From NCBI RefSeq assembly GCF_900099685.1, contig NZ_FNDW01000001.1, positions 62,001-126,000 of the forward strand: a stretch of 64,000 nt of DNA, given 5' to 3'. The stretch comes from Chryseobacterium taeanense. Its GTDB lineage: Bacteria > Bacteroidota > Bacteroidia > Flavobacteriales > Weeksellaceae. Positions 9,701 to 17,487 of this stretch are shown piece after piece; position 1 is the first letter of the stretch; each line of letters opens with the position of its first letter. The notes under the pieces are model-generated. The model was not told where the DNA came from, did not search any database, and was given only the letters and a program-made list of their open reading frames with translations. The position numbers and the translations under genes were made by a program.

Positions 9701-9735
9701 TCTTCTAACATCTAATGTCTAACATCTAACATCTA
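9701..9735. repeat. TCTAACA/TCTAAT short tandem repeats between accB and accC
   Basis: Four to five consecutive copies of a loose unit (TCTAACA, TCTAATG, TCTAACA, TCTAACA, TCTAAAT) read on the plus strand. They end right at the accB stop. The same unit recurs, in mRNA-sense orientation, upstream of leuS (31170-31210) and aspS (57037-57075). Confidence 0.75.
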
Positions 9736-9737
9736 AA

Positions 9738-10223
9738 TTAAGATGGATCTACTAAGAACAAAGGTTGGTCATATTCTACAGGTGTTGCGTCATCGACTAA
9801 AATTTTAACGATTTTTCCGCTTACCTCAGACTCGATCTGGTTGAATAACTTCATTGCCTCAATCACGCAAACTACTTTTCCGTTAGAAACTTCGTCACCA
9901 ACATTTACGAACACGTCTTTGTCCGGAGATGGCTTTCTGTAGAAAGTACCGATCATCGGAGACTTGATGGTTACATATTTACTATCGTCAGAAGCCGCTT
10001 CTGTGCTTGATGCAGGGGCAGCCGCCGGAGTTGCAGCAGGTGCCGGTGCAGCAGCCATCTGTTGAGGTGCAGTATGATAAACCGCAGGTTGCGCATAAGC
10101 AACTTCACTACCAGCTAATGGAGTTTTAATAGTGATTTCGAAATCTTTAGTTTTGTATTTTACTTCAGAAACTTCTGCTTTAGACACAAACTTGATAAGA
10201 TTTTGTATGTCTTTAATGTCCAT
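9738..10223 (-). CDS. accB: Acetyl-CoA carboxylase biotin carboxyl carrier protein
   Basis: Carries biotin between the carboxylase (AccC) and the carboxyltransferase. I start it at [12 protein letters not shown] (10223), giving 161 residues; the open frame runs 22 codons further up, but the promoter -7 element at 10254-10247 lies inside that extension. Regions: an N-terminal domain (1-45), an Ala/Pro-rich linker (about 50-80) and the C-terminal biotinyl domain from [15 protein letters not shown] to the end, with the target lysine K125 in IEAMKLFNQ. It precedes accC and follows the rpmF terminator. Confidence 0.96.
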   Translation of the reverse strand: MDIKDIQNLIKFVSKAEVSEVKYKTKDFEITIKTPLAGSEVAYAQPAVYHTAPQQMAAAPAPAATPAAAPASSTEAASDDSKYVTIKSPMIGTFYRKPSPDKDVFVNVGDEVSNGKVVCVIEAMKLFNQIESEVSGKIVKILVDDATPVEYDQPLFLVDPS

Positions 10224-10246
10224 AAATTTGATATTTGATTTTGGGT

Positions 10247-10279
10247 CAAAGATACCAAAAAATCGTAAAAAACAACAAA
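10247..10279 (-). promoter_or_regulatory. Promoter of accB-accC
   Basis: Minus strand TTTG at 10279-10276, a 21-base spacer, TATCTTTG at 10254-10247, then ATG at 10223. The -33 box falls on the outer edge of the rpmF terminator hairpin (10279-10313), so the two signals share DNA. Confidence 0.8.
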
Positions 10280-10313
10280 AAACCGCCAAATTTTATAAAA
10301 ATTGGGCGGTTTT
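10279..10313 (-). terminator. Terminator after rpmF
   Basis: AAAACCGCC and GGCGGTTTT pair with an inner AATTTT/AAAATT extension interrupted by one A/G mismatch; T-rich sequence follows on both strands. It lies 37 bases past the rpmF stop. Confidence 0.85.
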
Positions 10314-10349
10314 TGTATAAAAACGAGTGTTTTTCGGTGAAAACGACTC

Positions 10350-10553
10350 TTAGTTTTCTTCAGTAGTTGCTACTTCTTTTTCCAATACTACTTTACCTCT
10401 ATAGTAAAGTTTTCCTTCATGCCAGTGAGCTCTGTGGTATAGGTGAAGCTCTCCTGTTGTTGCATCTTTAGCTAATTGAGGAACTACAGCTTTGTAGTGT
10501 GTTCTTCTCTTATCTCTTCTTGTAGACGACTGTCTTCTCTTTGGATGTGCCAT
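10350..10553 (-). CDS. rpmF: 50S ribosomal protein bL32
   Basis: A 67-residue basic protein opening [20 protein letters not shown], the conserved bL32 N-terminus. Later residues [15 protein letters not shown] match the Bacteroidota form, which lacks the two CxxC zinc pairs found in some bacteria. It is downstream of the DUF177 gene (59-base gap), an arrangement common to many bacteria (yceD-rpmF), and upstream of accB. It is likely transcribed with DUF177 from the promoter at 11144-11174 and ends at the strong hairpin at 10279-10313. Confidence 0.97.
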   Translation of the reverse strand: MAHPKRRQSSTRRDKRRTHYKAVVPQLAKDATTGELHLYHRAHWHEGKLYYRGKVVLEKEVATTEEN

Positions 10554-10612
10554 TTTCTAATAACTTTTTTAATTGATGAGCGATGAGATTCATCATCTCA
10601 TCATTAAACTAT

Positions 10613-11131
10613 TTAATTTTTATTCTTTAAATTTTTTAGTGCGTCCCAACGAGGGTCGCTTTCAGGTTCTTCTTCATTTTCTTTCGGACTAAACTTCTCA
10701 AGGATGGCAAGATCTTCATCACTTACATTCGGCGATATCTTTTTCATCGGAATAGATAGTGCAACATTTTCATAAATCAGCTGTGCTACGTTGAAAGCGT
10801 GATCATTGGAAGGTATCGTAATAACGTCTTCCTCACTGTCGTCATATTCTTCTCCGAATTTCACCAGAACCTTGATTTCATTTTCAATAGGGTAGTCAAA
10901 ATTGTCGGTTGTGATGTCGCAAACCAGTTCTACCGTACCATTTACTTTTATTTCAAATTCCAGAAAGGTAGAATGTTTATCTAGTAAAACATCTACTGAA
11001 ATTCTTGGATTTGTAAATTCCTGTTCAGTATCAAATAATTGAAAGAACTCCTTACCTATCTCAAACCTGAACTCGTGCTTACCGGTTTTTAGCCCGGAAA
11101 AGCTTACGTCATAGTTTCTTAACTTGTCCAT
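10613..11131 (-). CDS. DUF177 (YceD) family protein
   Basis: A 172-residue acidic protein of the DUF177/YceD family, which in plants and bacteria is linked to 23S rRNA accumulation; the exact activity is unknown. Seen: MDKLRNYDVSFSGLKTGKHE, then VNGTVELVCDITTDNFDYPI, where the family usually has a Cys-containing stretch, and the C-terminal SDPRWDALKNLKN, which matches the conserved family ending. I start at 11131; the frame allows an ATG at 11146, but that overlaps the -7 element (11151-11144). It is first in the DUF177-rpmF unit. Confidence 0.9.
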   Translation of the reverse strand: MDKLRNYDVSFSGLKTGKHEFRFEIGKEFFQLFDTEQEFTNPRISVDVLLDKHSTFLEFEIKVNGTVELVCDITTDNFDYPIENEIKVLVKFGEEYDDSEEDVITIPSNDHAFNVAQLIYENVALSIPMKKISPNVSDEDLAILEKFSPKENEEEPESDPRWDALKNLKNKN

Positions 11132-11143
11132 AAAATGAGTGTG

Positions 11144-11174
11144 CAAAAATATGCATTTTTTTTATAATAACAAA
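11144..11174 (-). promoter_or_regulatory. Promoter of DUF177-rpmF
   Basis: TTTG at 11174-11171, a 19-base spacer, TATTTTTG at 11151-11144 on the minus strand. Only 12 bases separate the -7 element from the ATG, so the leader is very short. Confidence 0.8.
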
Positions 11175-11215
11175 TAAATTCTAAAACAAATTAATTTAAA
11201 ATCTGTATTAAAGAT

Positions 11216-12307
11216 TTAGCCTTCAGATTCGTCCGGCAAATCTTCATCTATTCCGTTGTCTACAACCATTCTTTTAGGTTGCAGTCGGTTGGTCATCAAA
11301 TCGTTGTATTCGCTTCTGTTTCTGAAAATAGAAATAGCTGTGAATATGGCTTCTGTAAAACTCTGCTCATCAGCAATATTTTTACCTGCAATATCATACG
11401 CCGTTCCATGATCGGGAGAAGTCCTTATGAAAGGAAGTCCTGCTGTGTAATTTACGCCTTCTTCATAAGCTAAAGTTTTAAAAGGAGCTAAGCCCTGATC
11501 ATGGTACATCGCCAAAACCGCATCAAAATTTTTATATTTTTCTGGCTGGAAAAAGCTGTCGGCGGGGAAGGGTCCAAATGCAAGAATTCCATTGTCTGAA
11601 AGTTCTTTGATAGCCGGAACAATAATTTCAATTTCTTCTTTTCCAATCACGCCGCCGTCACCTGCATGAGGATTCAACCCTAAAACAGCGATCTTCGGTC
11701 TCGAAATATTAAAATCTTCAATCAAAGTCTGATTTAGAATTCGGATCTGTTTCTTGATTTTCTCTTTAGAGATGTTTTCAGCTACCTGAGCTAAAGGAAT
11801 GTGATGAGTTGATACGGCTACTTTTAAATCCTCCGTTACCAGAAACATCAGTCCTTTTTTATTGAATTTTTCTTCAAAATATCCGGTATGTCCTGCGTGT
11901 TTGAAACCCATCTTCATCATTTCATCTTTGTTGATTGGCGCGGTAACAAGAACGTCGATTTCTCCTTTTAATAAAGCTTCTGTAGCAGCTTCAAGAGAAT
12001 CAATAGCCATTTTTGTGGATTCTTCCGTTGGTGTGCCAAGTTCTACCGTAGAGTTTTCCTTCACCAGATTTACCATGTTCAGCTTACCTCCCTGAGCTTG
12101 TGAGGCTTCGTTGATGTAATTGAAATTTATATTCAGTTTTAAAATATTTTTCTGATAGGTAAATAATTTTCCCGAACCAAAAATCACAGGAGTGAAAAAA
12201 TCTGTAATTGTTTTCTCTGAAAGGGATTTCATGATGATTTCGGGACCGATGCCATTGAAATCTCCTATTGAAATTCCTACTCGTATTTTATGGTTTTTTG
12301 GGCTCAT
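11216..12307 (-). CDS. pdxA: 4-hydroxythreonine-4-phosphate dehydrogenase
   Basis: NAD-dependent enzyme of vitamin B6 (pyridoxal phosphate) synthesis that oxidises 4-phosphohydroxy-L-threonine. The 363 residues carry VGISIGDFNGIGPEI at the start, TAPINKDEMMKMGFKHAGHT with the first metal-binding histidine, LNPHAGDGG, and the ending motifs MYHDQGLAPFKTLAYEEGVN and TSPDHGTAYDIAGK with the other metal ligands. It is a single gene with its own promoter, divergent from ribE; the two -7 elements lie only 15 bases apart and face each other. Confidence 0.97.
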   Translation of the reverse strand: MSPKNHKIRVGISIGDFNGIGPEIIMKSLSEKTITDFFTPVIFGSGKLFTYQKNILKLNINFNYINEASQAQGGKLNMVNLVKENSTVELGTPTEESTKMAIDSLEAATEALLKGEIDVLVTAPINKDEMMKMGFKHAGHTGYFEEKFNKKGLMFLVTEDLKVAVSTHHIPLAQVAENISKEKIKKQIRILNQTLIEDFNISRPKIAVLGLNPHAGDGGVIGKEEIEIIVPAIKELSDNGILAFGPFPADSFFQPEKYKNFDAVLAMYHDQGLAPFKTLAYEEGVNYTAGLPFIRTSPDHGTAYDIAGKNIADEQSFTEAIFTAISIFRNRSEYNDLMTNRLQPKRMVVDNGIDEDLPDESEG

Positions 12308-12313
12308 TTTGAT

Positions 12314-12321
12314 TATCTTTG
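12314..12321 (+). promoter_or_regulatory. Promoter -7 element of the ribE operon
   Basis: TATCTTTG, 35 bases before the ribE ATG. A TTTG exists upstream (13-base spacing), shorter than usual. Confidence 0.55.
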
Positions 12322-12336
12322 AAGATTAATAAACTA

Positions 12337-12344
12337 CAAATTTA
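12337..12344 (-). promoter_or_regulatory. Promoter -7 element of pdxA
   Basis: TAAATTTG on the minus strand, 29 bases before the pdxA ATG. It points at the ribE -7 element, so the two initial transcribed regions should overlap by a few bases. Confidence 0.5.
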
Positions 12345-12356
12345 GCAAAAAATAAT

Positions 12357-12953
12357 ATGTTCACAGGAATTATTGAAGCGGTTGGAGTAATTGAAAAAAT
12401 TGAGACATCCGGAAGTAACATTAATTTTACCCTTACATGTCCTTTCACCAATGAACTAAAAATAGATCAGAGCTTGGCTCATAATGGCTGCTGTCTTACA
12501 GTTGTGAAAACGGACGGCGAAAGATATGTGGTGACAGCCATTAATGAAACCCTGGAAAAAACAAACCTCGGAAAGTGGGAAGTAGGAACAGTTGTAAATC
12601 TTGAACGTTGTATGAAAATGGACGGAAGACTTGATGGGCATATTGTTCAGGGGCATGTAGATAAAACGGGCGAAGTAATAGACATCGAAAATAAAGACGG
12701 AAGTTATTTTATTACCATGTCATACGAAAATGATGGCAGTTTTGTAACTGTTCCGCAAGGATCAATCACTGTAAACGGAATAAGTCTTACGGTCGCAAAA
12801 AGTGAAGATCAAACTTTTTCTGTAGCTATTATTCCGTACACCTGGGAATTTACCAATATGAAATATTTAAAAAAAGGAGATAAGGTTAATTTAGAATTTG
12901 ATATAATTGGTAAGTATATTGCTAGGTTAATTAATAAACAGAATGTCAATTAG
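12357..12953 (+). CDS. ribE: Riboflavin synthase, alpha chain type
   Basis: Converts two molecules of 6,7-dimethyl-8-ribityllumazine to riboflavin. The 198 residues contain two lumazine-binding repeats: the first opens MFTGIIEAVGVI and has HNGCCLTVV near 42-50; the second has VNGISLTVAKSED. The linking segment MDGRLDGHIVQGHVDKTG is diagnostic. The gene overlaps the following kinase gene by 11 bases, and that gene overlaps the next methyltransferase by 1 base, so the three form a tightly coupled operon although their functions are unrelated. Confidence 0.97.
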   Translation: MFTGIIEAVGVIEKIETSGSNINFTLTCPFTNELKIDQSLAHNGCCLTVVKTDGERYVVTAINETLEKTNLGKWEVGTVVNLERCMKMDGRLDGHIVQGHVDKTGEVIDIENKDGSYFITMSYENDGSFVTVPQGSITVNGISLTVAKSEDQTFSVAIIPYTWEFTNMKYLKKGDKVNLEFDIIGKYIARLINKQNVN

Positions 12954-14397
12954 TGTGTACAAAGGATATAGCTTAAGAAACCGTGTCTTTTTCGGATTCT
13001 TGCTGGTGTGTCTTTTAAGTGTAGTGGCTTCTTCGCTGGTTCCTTATTTTGTTTTAAGGGAAAATTCTGCGACTAAAAGCAGGATTGATATGCAGGAGAA
13101 AACGGGAGCTGTAATACGGTTTCTGGATTATGCGGTGAGTATGAAGCGTACCGAAACCCAAGATCTTCCAAAGCTTCTTGATAATAAGATTTTCGAGATT
13201 GCAGATATCAATCAGCATGATATTATTTTATATGATTTAAAAGGAAATTATCTGCTTTCAAATAAGGAAGAAAACCTTGTAGAGCAGAAAAAAATACCAA
13301 TCAACATTGTCAACAGAATACTAGCGACCAAAGCAAGAGTTGATATCAAAGGTTATGATGCATCACGTGACGCGGTATTTACTTCTTCTTACCTGTTGCT
13401 GAAAAATAATGATCTTGAACCGATAGCTATTGTTTATATTCCGTTGTACCACAATGAATCTGCCTATTTTGATGTTTTAAATATTTATGTAAAATACATT
13501 ATTCTTGTAGATATCTTTCTTATCTTATTCAGTGTTTGGTTTAGTTGGGTGATGTCTAATAGCCTGGCTAAAAATATTACTAAATTTTCTGATATGATTA
13601 CCCGCATTACTTTATTTGAAAACGAAATGCGTCCTATCAGATATTATAAAAATGATGAATTAAATGCCCTTGCGAGAGCATATAACAGGATGATTCTTCA
13701 GATTCAGGATCAGAAAGAACGACTTCGATTCAAGGCTTCCGAAGAAGCCTGGAGGGAAATGGCCAAACAGGTAGCCCATGAAGTGAAAAATCCGCTCACG
13801 CCAATGAAACTTACGATTCAGAATTTTGAACGGAAATTTGACCCGGAAGATCCAAACATAAGAGAGAAAGTAAAGCAGATGAGCAAGACGGTGGTCGACC
13901 AGATCGATCTTATTGCCACTGTCGCTTCAGCGTTCTCCGAATTTGCCAAACTGCCTGAAAAAAATAACGAAATCATCAATCTGAATAACGAAGTGGAAGA
14001 TATCCTTCGTGTGTTTAATGATGAAAATGTCTTTATGCATTCAAACAAAAGCAATATCATGATTAATATGGATAAGATTTATCTTTCCAGAATTATCACA
14101 AATCTTGTTACCAATGCAAAGCAGGCGGAGAGCGAAGAAAGAAAACTGATTATCAATGTAGATGTAGAGCAGCATCAGAGAAGAGTAATTATTTCTGTGC
14201 AGGATAATGGAGTCGGAATTCCTGAAAACATTTATGAAAGAATTTTCGAACCCAATTTTACCTCTAAAAACAGTGGTATGGGACTGGGCTTATCAATGGT
14301 CAGAAAAATGGTGGAAGATTACAAGGGGGAAATCAGTGTGAAATCTGAAGTCGGCAAAGGATCTACATTTACTATTACTTTACCGACAAATTTATAG
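12943..14397 (+). CDS. NtrY-like sensor histidine kinase
   Basis: Membrane sensor kinase of 484 residues. Transmembrane segments lie at about 13-36 and 181-204 and flank an extracytoplasmic sensor region. A HAMP-like linker follows, then the HisKA phosphoacceptor WREMAKQVAHEVKNPLTPMK with H279 and the ATPase domain NxGxG boxes QDNGVGIPENIYERIF, FEPNFTSKNSGMGLGLSMV. The placement of the proline-containing H-box and the HAMP arrangement resemble NtrY-type kinases. No response regulator is adjacent, so the partner is encoded elsewhere. It overlaps ribE by 11 bases, so translation is probably coupled. Confidence 0.92.
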   Translation: MSISVYKGYSLRNRVFFGFLLVCLLSVVASSLVPYFVLRENSATKSRIDMQEKTGAVIRFLDYAVSMKRTETQDLPKLLDNKIFEIADINQHDIILYDLKGNYLLSNKEENLVEQKKIPINIVNRILATKARVDIKGYDASRDAVFTSSYLLLKNNDLEPIAIVYIPLYHNESAYFDVLNIYVKYIILVDIFLILFSVWFSWVMSNSLAKNITKFSDMITRITLFENEMRPIRYYKNDELNALARAYNRMILQIQDQKERLRFKASEEAWREMAKQVAHEVKNPLTPMKLTIQNFERKFDPEDPNIREKVKQMSKTVVDQIDLIATVASAFSEFAKLPEKNNEIINLNNEVEDILRVFNDENVFMHSNKSNIMINMDKIYLSRIITNLVTNAKQAESEERKLIINVDVEQHQRRVIISVQDNGVGIPENIYERIFEPNFTSKNSGMGLGLSMVRKMVEDYKGEISVKSEVGKGSTFTITLPTNL

Positions 14398-15104
14398 TGA
14401 AACCTTTTATCTTCAGACAATTTACCATTCAGCAATCGAAAAATGTTTTTCGGGTAGGAACTGATGGTGTTTTGCTGGGTGCTTTGGCAAATGTAGATCA
14501 GGCTTTACATGTCCTCGAAATAGGAACGGGAACGGGTTTGATTTCATTAATGCTTGCCCAGAGAAACCCTGATGCCAATTTTTTTGGAATTGATATTAAT
14601 AAAGAAGCTGCGGATCTTACCAAAATTAACTTTGAAAATTCGCCATTCTCTTCTAGATTGAAAAATGCACATCAGGATTTTAAGGAATTTGAAACACATG
14701 AAAAATTTGATTTAATCGTTTCTAATCCTCCTTATTTCGAAGCTTCAGACTCTGAAAAAGATAAGATTGCAAGACAAACAGTAGAATTGAATTTTCGCCA
14801 GCTTATTATAAAATCATCACAAGTGCTTTCTGAAGGAGGTGTTTTGTCGGTGATAATTCCAGCTGAAGCGGGAAGTGATTTCACTGCAATAGCTGATGAA
14901 AATAGAATGTTTTTGACACGGAAAATTAATATAAAAGGAATCGAAAATTCAAAGATAAAAAGATTGATTCTTGAGTTTTCCTTATCTAAAAAGGATTACA
15001 TAGAATCTGAATTTACCATAGAAAAAAGTCCGAGACAATACTCGGACCAATATCTTGAACTCACTAAAGAGTTTCATGTCTTTAAAAAAGAAGTTAGAAA
15101 TTAG
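14397..15104 (+). CDS. tRNA1(Val) (adenine(37)-N6)-methyltransferase-like protein
   Basis: SAM-dependent methyltransferase of 235 residues. The start is GTG at 14397, sharing one base with the TAG stop of the kinase gene. Motifs: FRVGTDGVLLGALAN, the SAM-binding LEIGTGTGLISLMLA, the acidic GIDINKEA, and the catalytic NPPY (VSNPPYFE), typical of N6-adenine or glutamine methylases. The whole layout matches the TrmN6/YfiC family, which methylates A37 of tRNA1(Val). The family is confident, the substrate inferred. The tail ends in ...FKKEVRN, encoded at the edge of a TTAGAAATTAGA-type repeat tract. Confidence 0.88.
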   Translation: MKPFIFRQFTIQQSKNVFRVGTDGVLLGALANVDQALHVLEIGTGTGLISLMLAQRNPDANFFGIDINKEAADLTKINFENSPFSSRLKNAHQDFKEFETHEKFDLIVSNPPYFEASDSEKDKIARQTVELNFRQLIIKSSQVLSEGGVLSVIIPAEAGSDFTAIADENRMFLTRKINIKGIENSKIKRLILEFSLSKKDYIESEFTIEKSPRQYSDQYLELTKEFHVFKKEVRN

Positions 15105-15150
15105 ATTTTAGAAGTTAGTGATATCGTAATCTCTAATTTTTAATCTTTTA
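15085..15150. repeat. TTAGA-type intergenic repeat tract between the trmN6-like gene and ftsE
   Basis: After the methyltransferase stop come GTTAGAAATTAGATTTTAGA and CTCTAATTTTTAATCTTTTA. This belongs to the same low-complexity family as the TCTAA tracts near accB, leuS and aspS; the latter half resembles 25750-25795 before the NlpC/P60 gene. It lies between the two convergent stops; I see no separate terminator hairpin here. Confidence 0.55.
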
Positions 15151-15158
15151 ATTTGTTT

Positions 15159-15869
15159 TTATTCAAATAATTCTGCTGTATCAAGTACAGATACTTTTCC
15201 GTCTTCGCATCTGATCGCTTCTCCCGGGAAGTTCTGAATCATATGATAATCGTGTGTTGCCATTACTACAGCGGCTCCGTTTTCGAGAGCAACCTGTTTT
15301 AGCAGAGTCATGATTTCGTTGGATGTCTCGGGATCGAGATTTCCGGTAGGCTCATCTGCTAAAATCAAGTCCGGGTGGTTAAGCAATGCTCTTGCAATAG
15401 CAACACGCTGTTGCTCTCCGCCGGAAAGTTCATGGGGCATTTTGTGTTTTTTGCTTTTCATGTTTACACTTCCTAAAACCTCATTGATGCGGTCTTCCAT
15501 TTTTACTTTATCACTCCAACCGGTTGCTTCAAGTACGAATTTCAGATTTTTTTCAACTGTTCTGTCGGATAATAACTGAAAATCCTGAAATACAATTCCC
15601 AATTTTCTTCTCAGATTCGGAACGTCAGAAGCTCTCAGTTTGGCAAGGTCAAAGCCTACAACAGCTCCGTGCCCTGATGCCAAAGGTATGTGCCCGTACA
15701 AAGTTTTTAGCAGTGAACTTTTTCCGGAACCTGTTTTTCCGATAAGATAGCAGAACCTTCCTTTCTTGATATTAAGATTTACATCAGAAAGTACGGTGAA
15801 GTTTTTTTGTGCAATCTTAGCGTGTTGCAGGCTGATAATGTTGTCTCCGGCAATATTTGTATGTGGCAT
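15159..15869 (-). CDS. ftsE: Cell-division ABC transporter ATP-binding protein FtsE
   Basis: ATPase partner of FtsX, which together control peptidoglycan hydrolases at the division site. The 236 residues carry Walker [15 protein letters not shown]-loop [11 protein letters not shown], signature [15 protein letters not shown], Walker [13 protein letters not shown] and the H-loop in MATHDYHMI. The segment linking them ([22 protein letters not shown]) is typical of FtsE rather than of LolD/MacB proteins. ftsX is not adjacent, which is usual in Bacteroidota. The gene is convergent with the trmN6-like gene and is preceded by the rpmH terminator. Confidence 0.88.
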   Translation of the reverse strand: MPHTNIAGDNIISLQHAKIAQKNFTVLSDVNLNIKKGRFCYLIGKTGSGKSSLLKTLYGHIPLASGHGAVVGFDLAKLRASDVPNLRRKLGIVFQDFQLLSDRTVEKNLKFVLEATGWSDKVKMEDRINEVLGSVNMKSKKHKMPHELSGGEQQRVAIARALLNHPDLILADEPTGNLDPETSNEIMTLLKQVALENGAAVVMATHDYHMIQNFPGEAIRCEDGKVSVLDTAELFE

Positions 15870-15961
15870 AATTCGGTTTTAAAGTACTTTTCTAAAAAAT
15901 ATTTTCAGATTTTAAAAATAGGAAAAAGAAGGATAAAGAACCTAAATTTTAGGAAATTTTA

Positions 15962-15998
15962 ACAACAAAAAATGCCTGAAAAACTTCTTTTCAAGCAT
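15962..15998 (-). terminator. Terminator after rpmH
   Basis: ATGCTTGAAAA and TTTTTCAGGCAT (minus strand) give an 11-base stem with one mismatch and a 5-base loop, followed by a T-rich run. It lies 25 bases past the rpmH stop. Confidence 0.8.
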
Positions 15999-16022
15999 GA
16001 TTCGTATATGATAATAAAAAGA

Positions 16023-16181
16023 TTATCTCTTAGCGCGTGATGCACTTACAGTTAAACTCTTTCTGCCTTTAGCTCTTCTCGCAGCCAAAACTCTTCTTCC
16101 ATTTGGCGTAGACATTCTTTCTCTGAAACCGTGTTTGTTTCTTCTTTTTCTTTCTGATGGCTGGAATGTTCTTTTACTCAT
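16023..16181 (-). CDS. rpmH: 50S ribosomal protein bL34
   Basis: A 52-residue, very basic protein: [20 protein letters not shown], then [20 protein letters not shown], ending [12 protein letters not shown]. This is the canonical bL34 sequence, with the FQPS start, the HGFRxRM core and the [13 protein letters not shown] core. Its own promoter lies 44 bases upstream and a terminator follows, so it is transcribed alone. The dnaA/rnpA neighbours seen next to rpmH in other phyla are absent, as is normal for Bacteroidota. Confidence 0.97.
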   Translation of the reverse strand: MSKRTFQPSERKRRNKHGFRERMSTPNGRRVLAARRAKGRKSLTVSASRAKR

Positions 16182-16224
16182 TACTATATGTTTAAATCGT
16201 AATTATCTATTAATTTTCAGGTTG

Positions 16225-16255
16225 CAAAGATATGCAATTTTTTAAAAGTTACAAA
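16225..16255 (-). promoter_or_regulatory. Promoter of rpmH
   Basis: Minus strand TTTG at 16255-16252, a 19-base spacer, TATCTTTG at 16232-16225: a full consensus site. Confidence 0.8.
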
Positions 16256-16373
16256 CTTTACTTATATTTTTTTGAAATTTTTAATGTCTTCTTTATAAGA
16301 TATAATTAAAGCCTAATGCTACCGCAGTTTATCCGGATACAAAAATAATGCTTTCCGATTTATTTAAAAGCTC

Positions 16374-16381
16374 TATCTTTG
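16374..16381 (+). promoter_or_regulatory. Promoter -7 element of nrnA
   Basis: TATCTTTG, 31 bases before the ATG at 16413. No exact TTTG is present at the -33 position. The remaining 16256-16373 spacer between the rpmH and nrnA promoters shows nothing else I can name. Confidence 0.55.
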
Positions 16382-16412
16382 GAAACTTAATTTTAAAGAA
16401 AATAAACATCCC

Positions 16413-17420
16413 ATGTTTACACCAGCGGAACTTTTAGAAATCAATACATTACTGACTCCTGAAAACAAAATCGTGATACTTACCCATTACAATCCTGATG
16501 GAGATGCTATCGGTTCCAGCCTTGGTTTAAAGCATTATCTTAAGGCTAAAGGAATTTTTGCTGAAGTCATCGTGCCGAACGATTTTCCTAAGTTTCTGAA
16601 GTGGATGCCGGAAGCAAAAAAAGTTTTGATCGCCGAATATAAAAGAAAAGTTGCCTTTGATTTAATTAATGAAGCGGATGTTATTTTTTGTCTTGATTTC
16701 AATGCTCCTTCCAGAATAGGTTTGTTGGGAGACTGGCTTACAAAAGCAACGGCTAAAAAAATTCTTATCGACCATCATCAGCAGCCTGAAGAATTTGATT
16801 TCGTCTATTCAGAAACGGCTATTCCTGCGACTTGTCAGATGGTTTATCATTTTATTGAAGCGCTTGATGATGAAAAACTTGTTGATAAAGATATTGCAGA
16901 ATGTCTTTACACAGGAATTATGACAGATACCGGAGGTTTTCGTTTCCGTTCAACCAGTGCCACAACGCATAGGATTATCGCGAATCTGATCGAACATGGA
17001 GCAGATCCCGCAATGATTACTTCAAACACATGGGATACCAATACTGTTTCACGTCTTCATTTATTAGCTTTGATTTTAGGAAGAATAGAGGTGGTAAAAG
17101 AAGGTAAGGTAGCAATTCTCTATCTTACAAGAGAAGAATTGAAAGAGTATGGTTTTCAAAAAGGAGATACAGAAGGTTTTGTAAACTACGGACTAAGTAT
17201 TATGGGGGTGAAGATGGCAGCTTTCTTCATGGAAGATCTTTACGAAAATTTCATTAAAATTTCTTTCCGAAGTAAGGACGATATGGATGTAAATCAATTC
17301 TCAAGAAAATATTTCAGTGGAGGAGGTCATATTAACGCAGCTGGAGGAAAATCCCTTGAAGCTCTTCACGAAACGATTGAAACTTTTAAAAATAGAATAG
17401 AGGCTGAAGAAAGGTTGTAA
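16413..17420 (+). CDS. nrnA: DHH/DHHA1 phosphoesterase, NrnA-like oligoribonuclease/pAp phosphatase
   Basis: Exonuclease that finishes degradation of short RNA or dephosphorylates pAp; in Bacteroidota it stands in for Orn, which is absent. The 335 residues contain all DHH-family motifs: VILTHYNPDGDAIGSSLGL, CLDFNAP, IDHHQQPEEFD, MTDTGGFRF, and at the C-terminus the DHHA1 motif GGHINAAGG that binds substrate. Single gene with its own promoter; its 3' end runs into a repeat element shared with the convergent patatin gene. Enzyme family is secure; which of the two activities dominates is not readable. Confidence 0.9.
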   Translation: MFTPAELLEINTLLTPENKIVILTHYNPDGDAIGSSLGLKHYLKAKGIFAEVIVPNDFPKFLKWMPEAKKVLIAEYKRKVAFDLINEADVIFCLDFNAPSRIGLLGDWLTKATAKKILIDHHQQPEEFDFVYSETAIPATCQMVYHFIEALDDEKLVDKDIAECLYTGIMTDTGGFRFRSTSATTHRIIANLIEHGADPAMITSNTWDTNTVSRLHLLALILGRIEVVKEGKVAILYLTREELKEYGFQKGDTEGFVNYGLSIMGVKMAAFFMEDLYENFIKISFRSKDDMDVNQFSRKYFSGGGHINAAGGKSLEALHETIETFKNRIEAEERL

Positions 17421-17452
17421 TTAATATTAATAATTTTGTAAATATTTTAATT

Positions 17453-17487
17453 GAGAGATTGCTTCGTCACTCCGTTCCTCGCAATGA
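17453..17487. repeat. Palindromic intergenic repeat (GATTGCTTCGTC...CTCGCAATGA type)
   Basis: GAGATTGCTTCGTCACTCCG followed by TTCCTCGCAATGA. Much the same sequence, whose other-strand reading encodes the peptide SLRGT(K/E), is a familiar interspersed repeat in many bacterial genomes. Here it lies between the nrnA stop (17420) and the patatin gene and provides the latter's stop codon. Confidence 0.75.
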
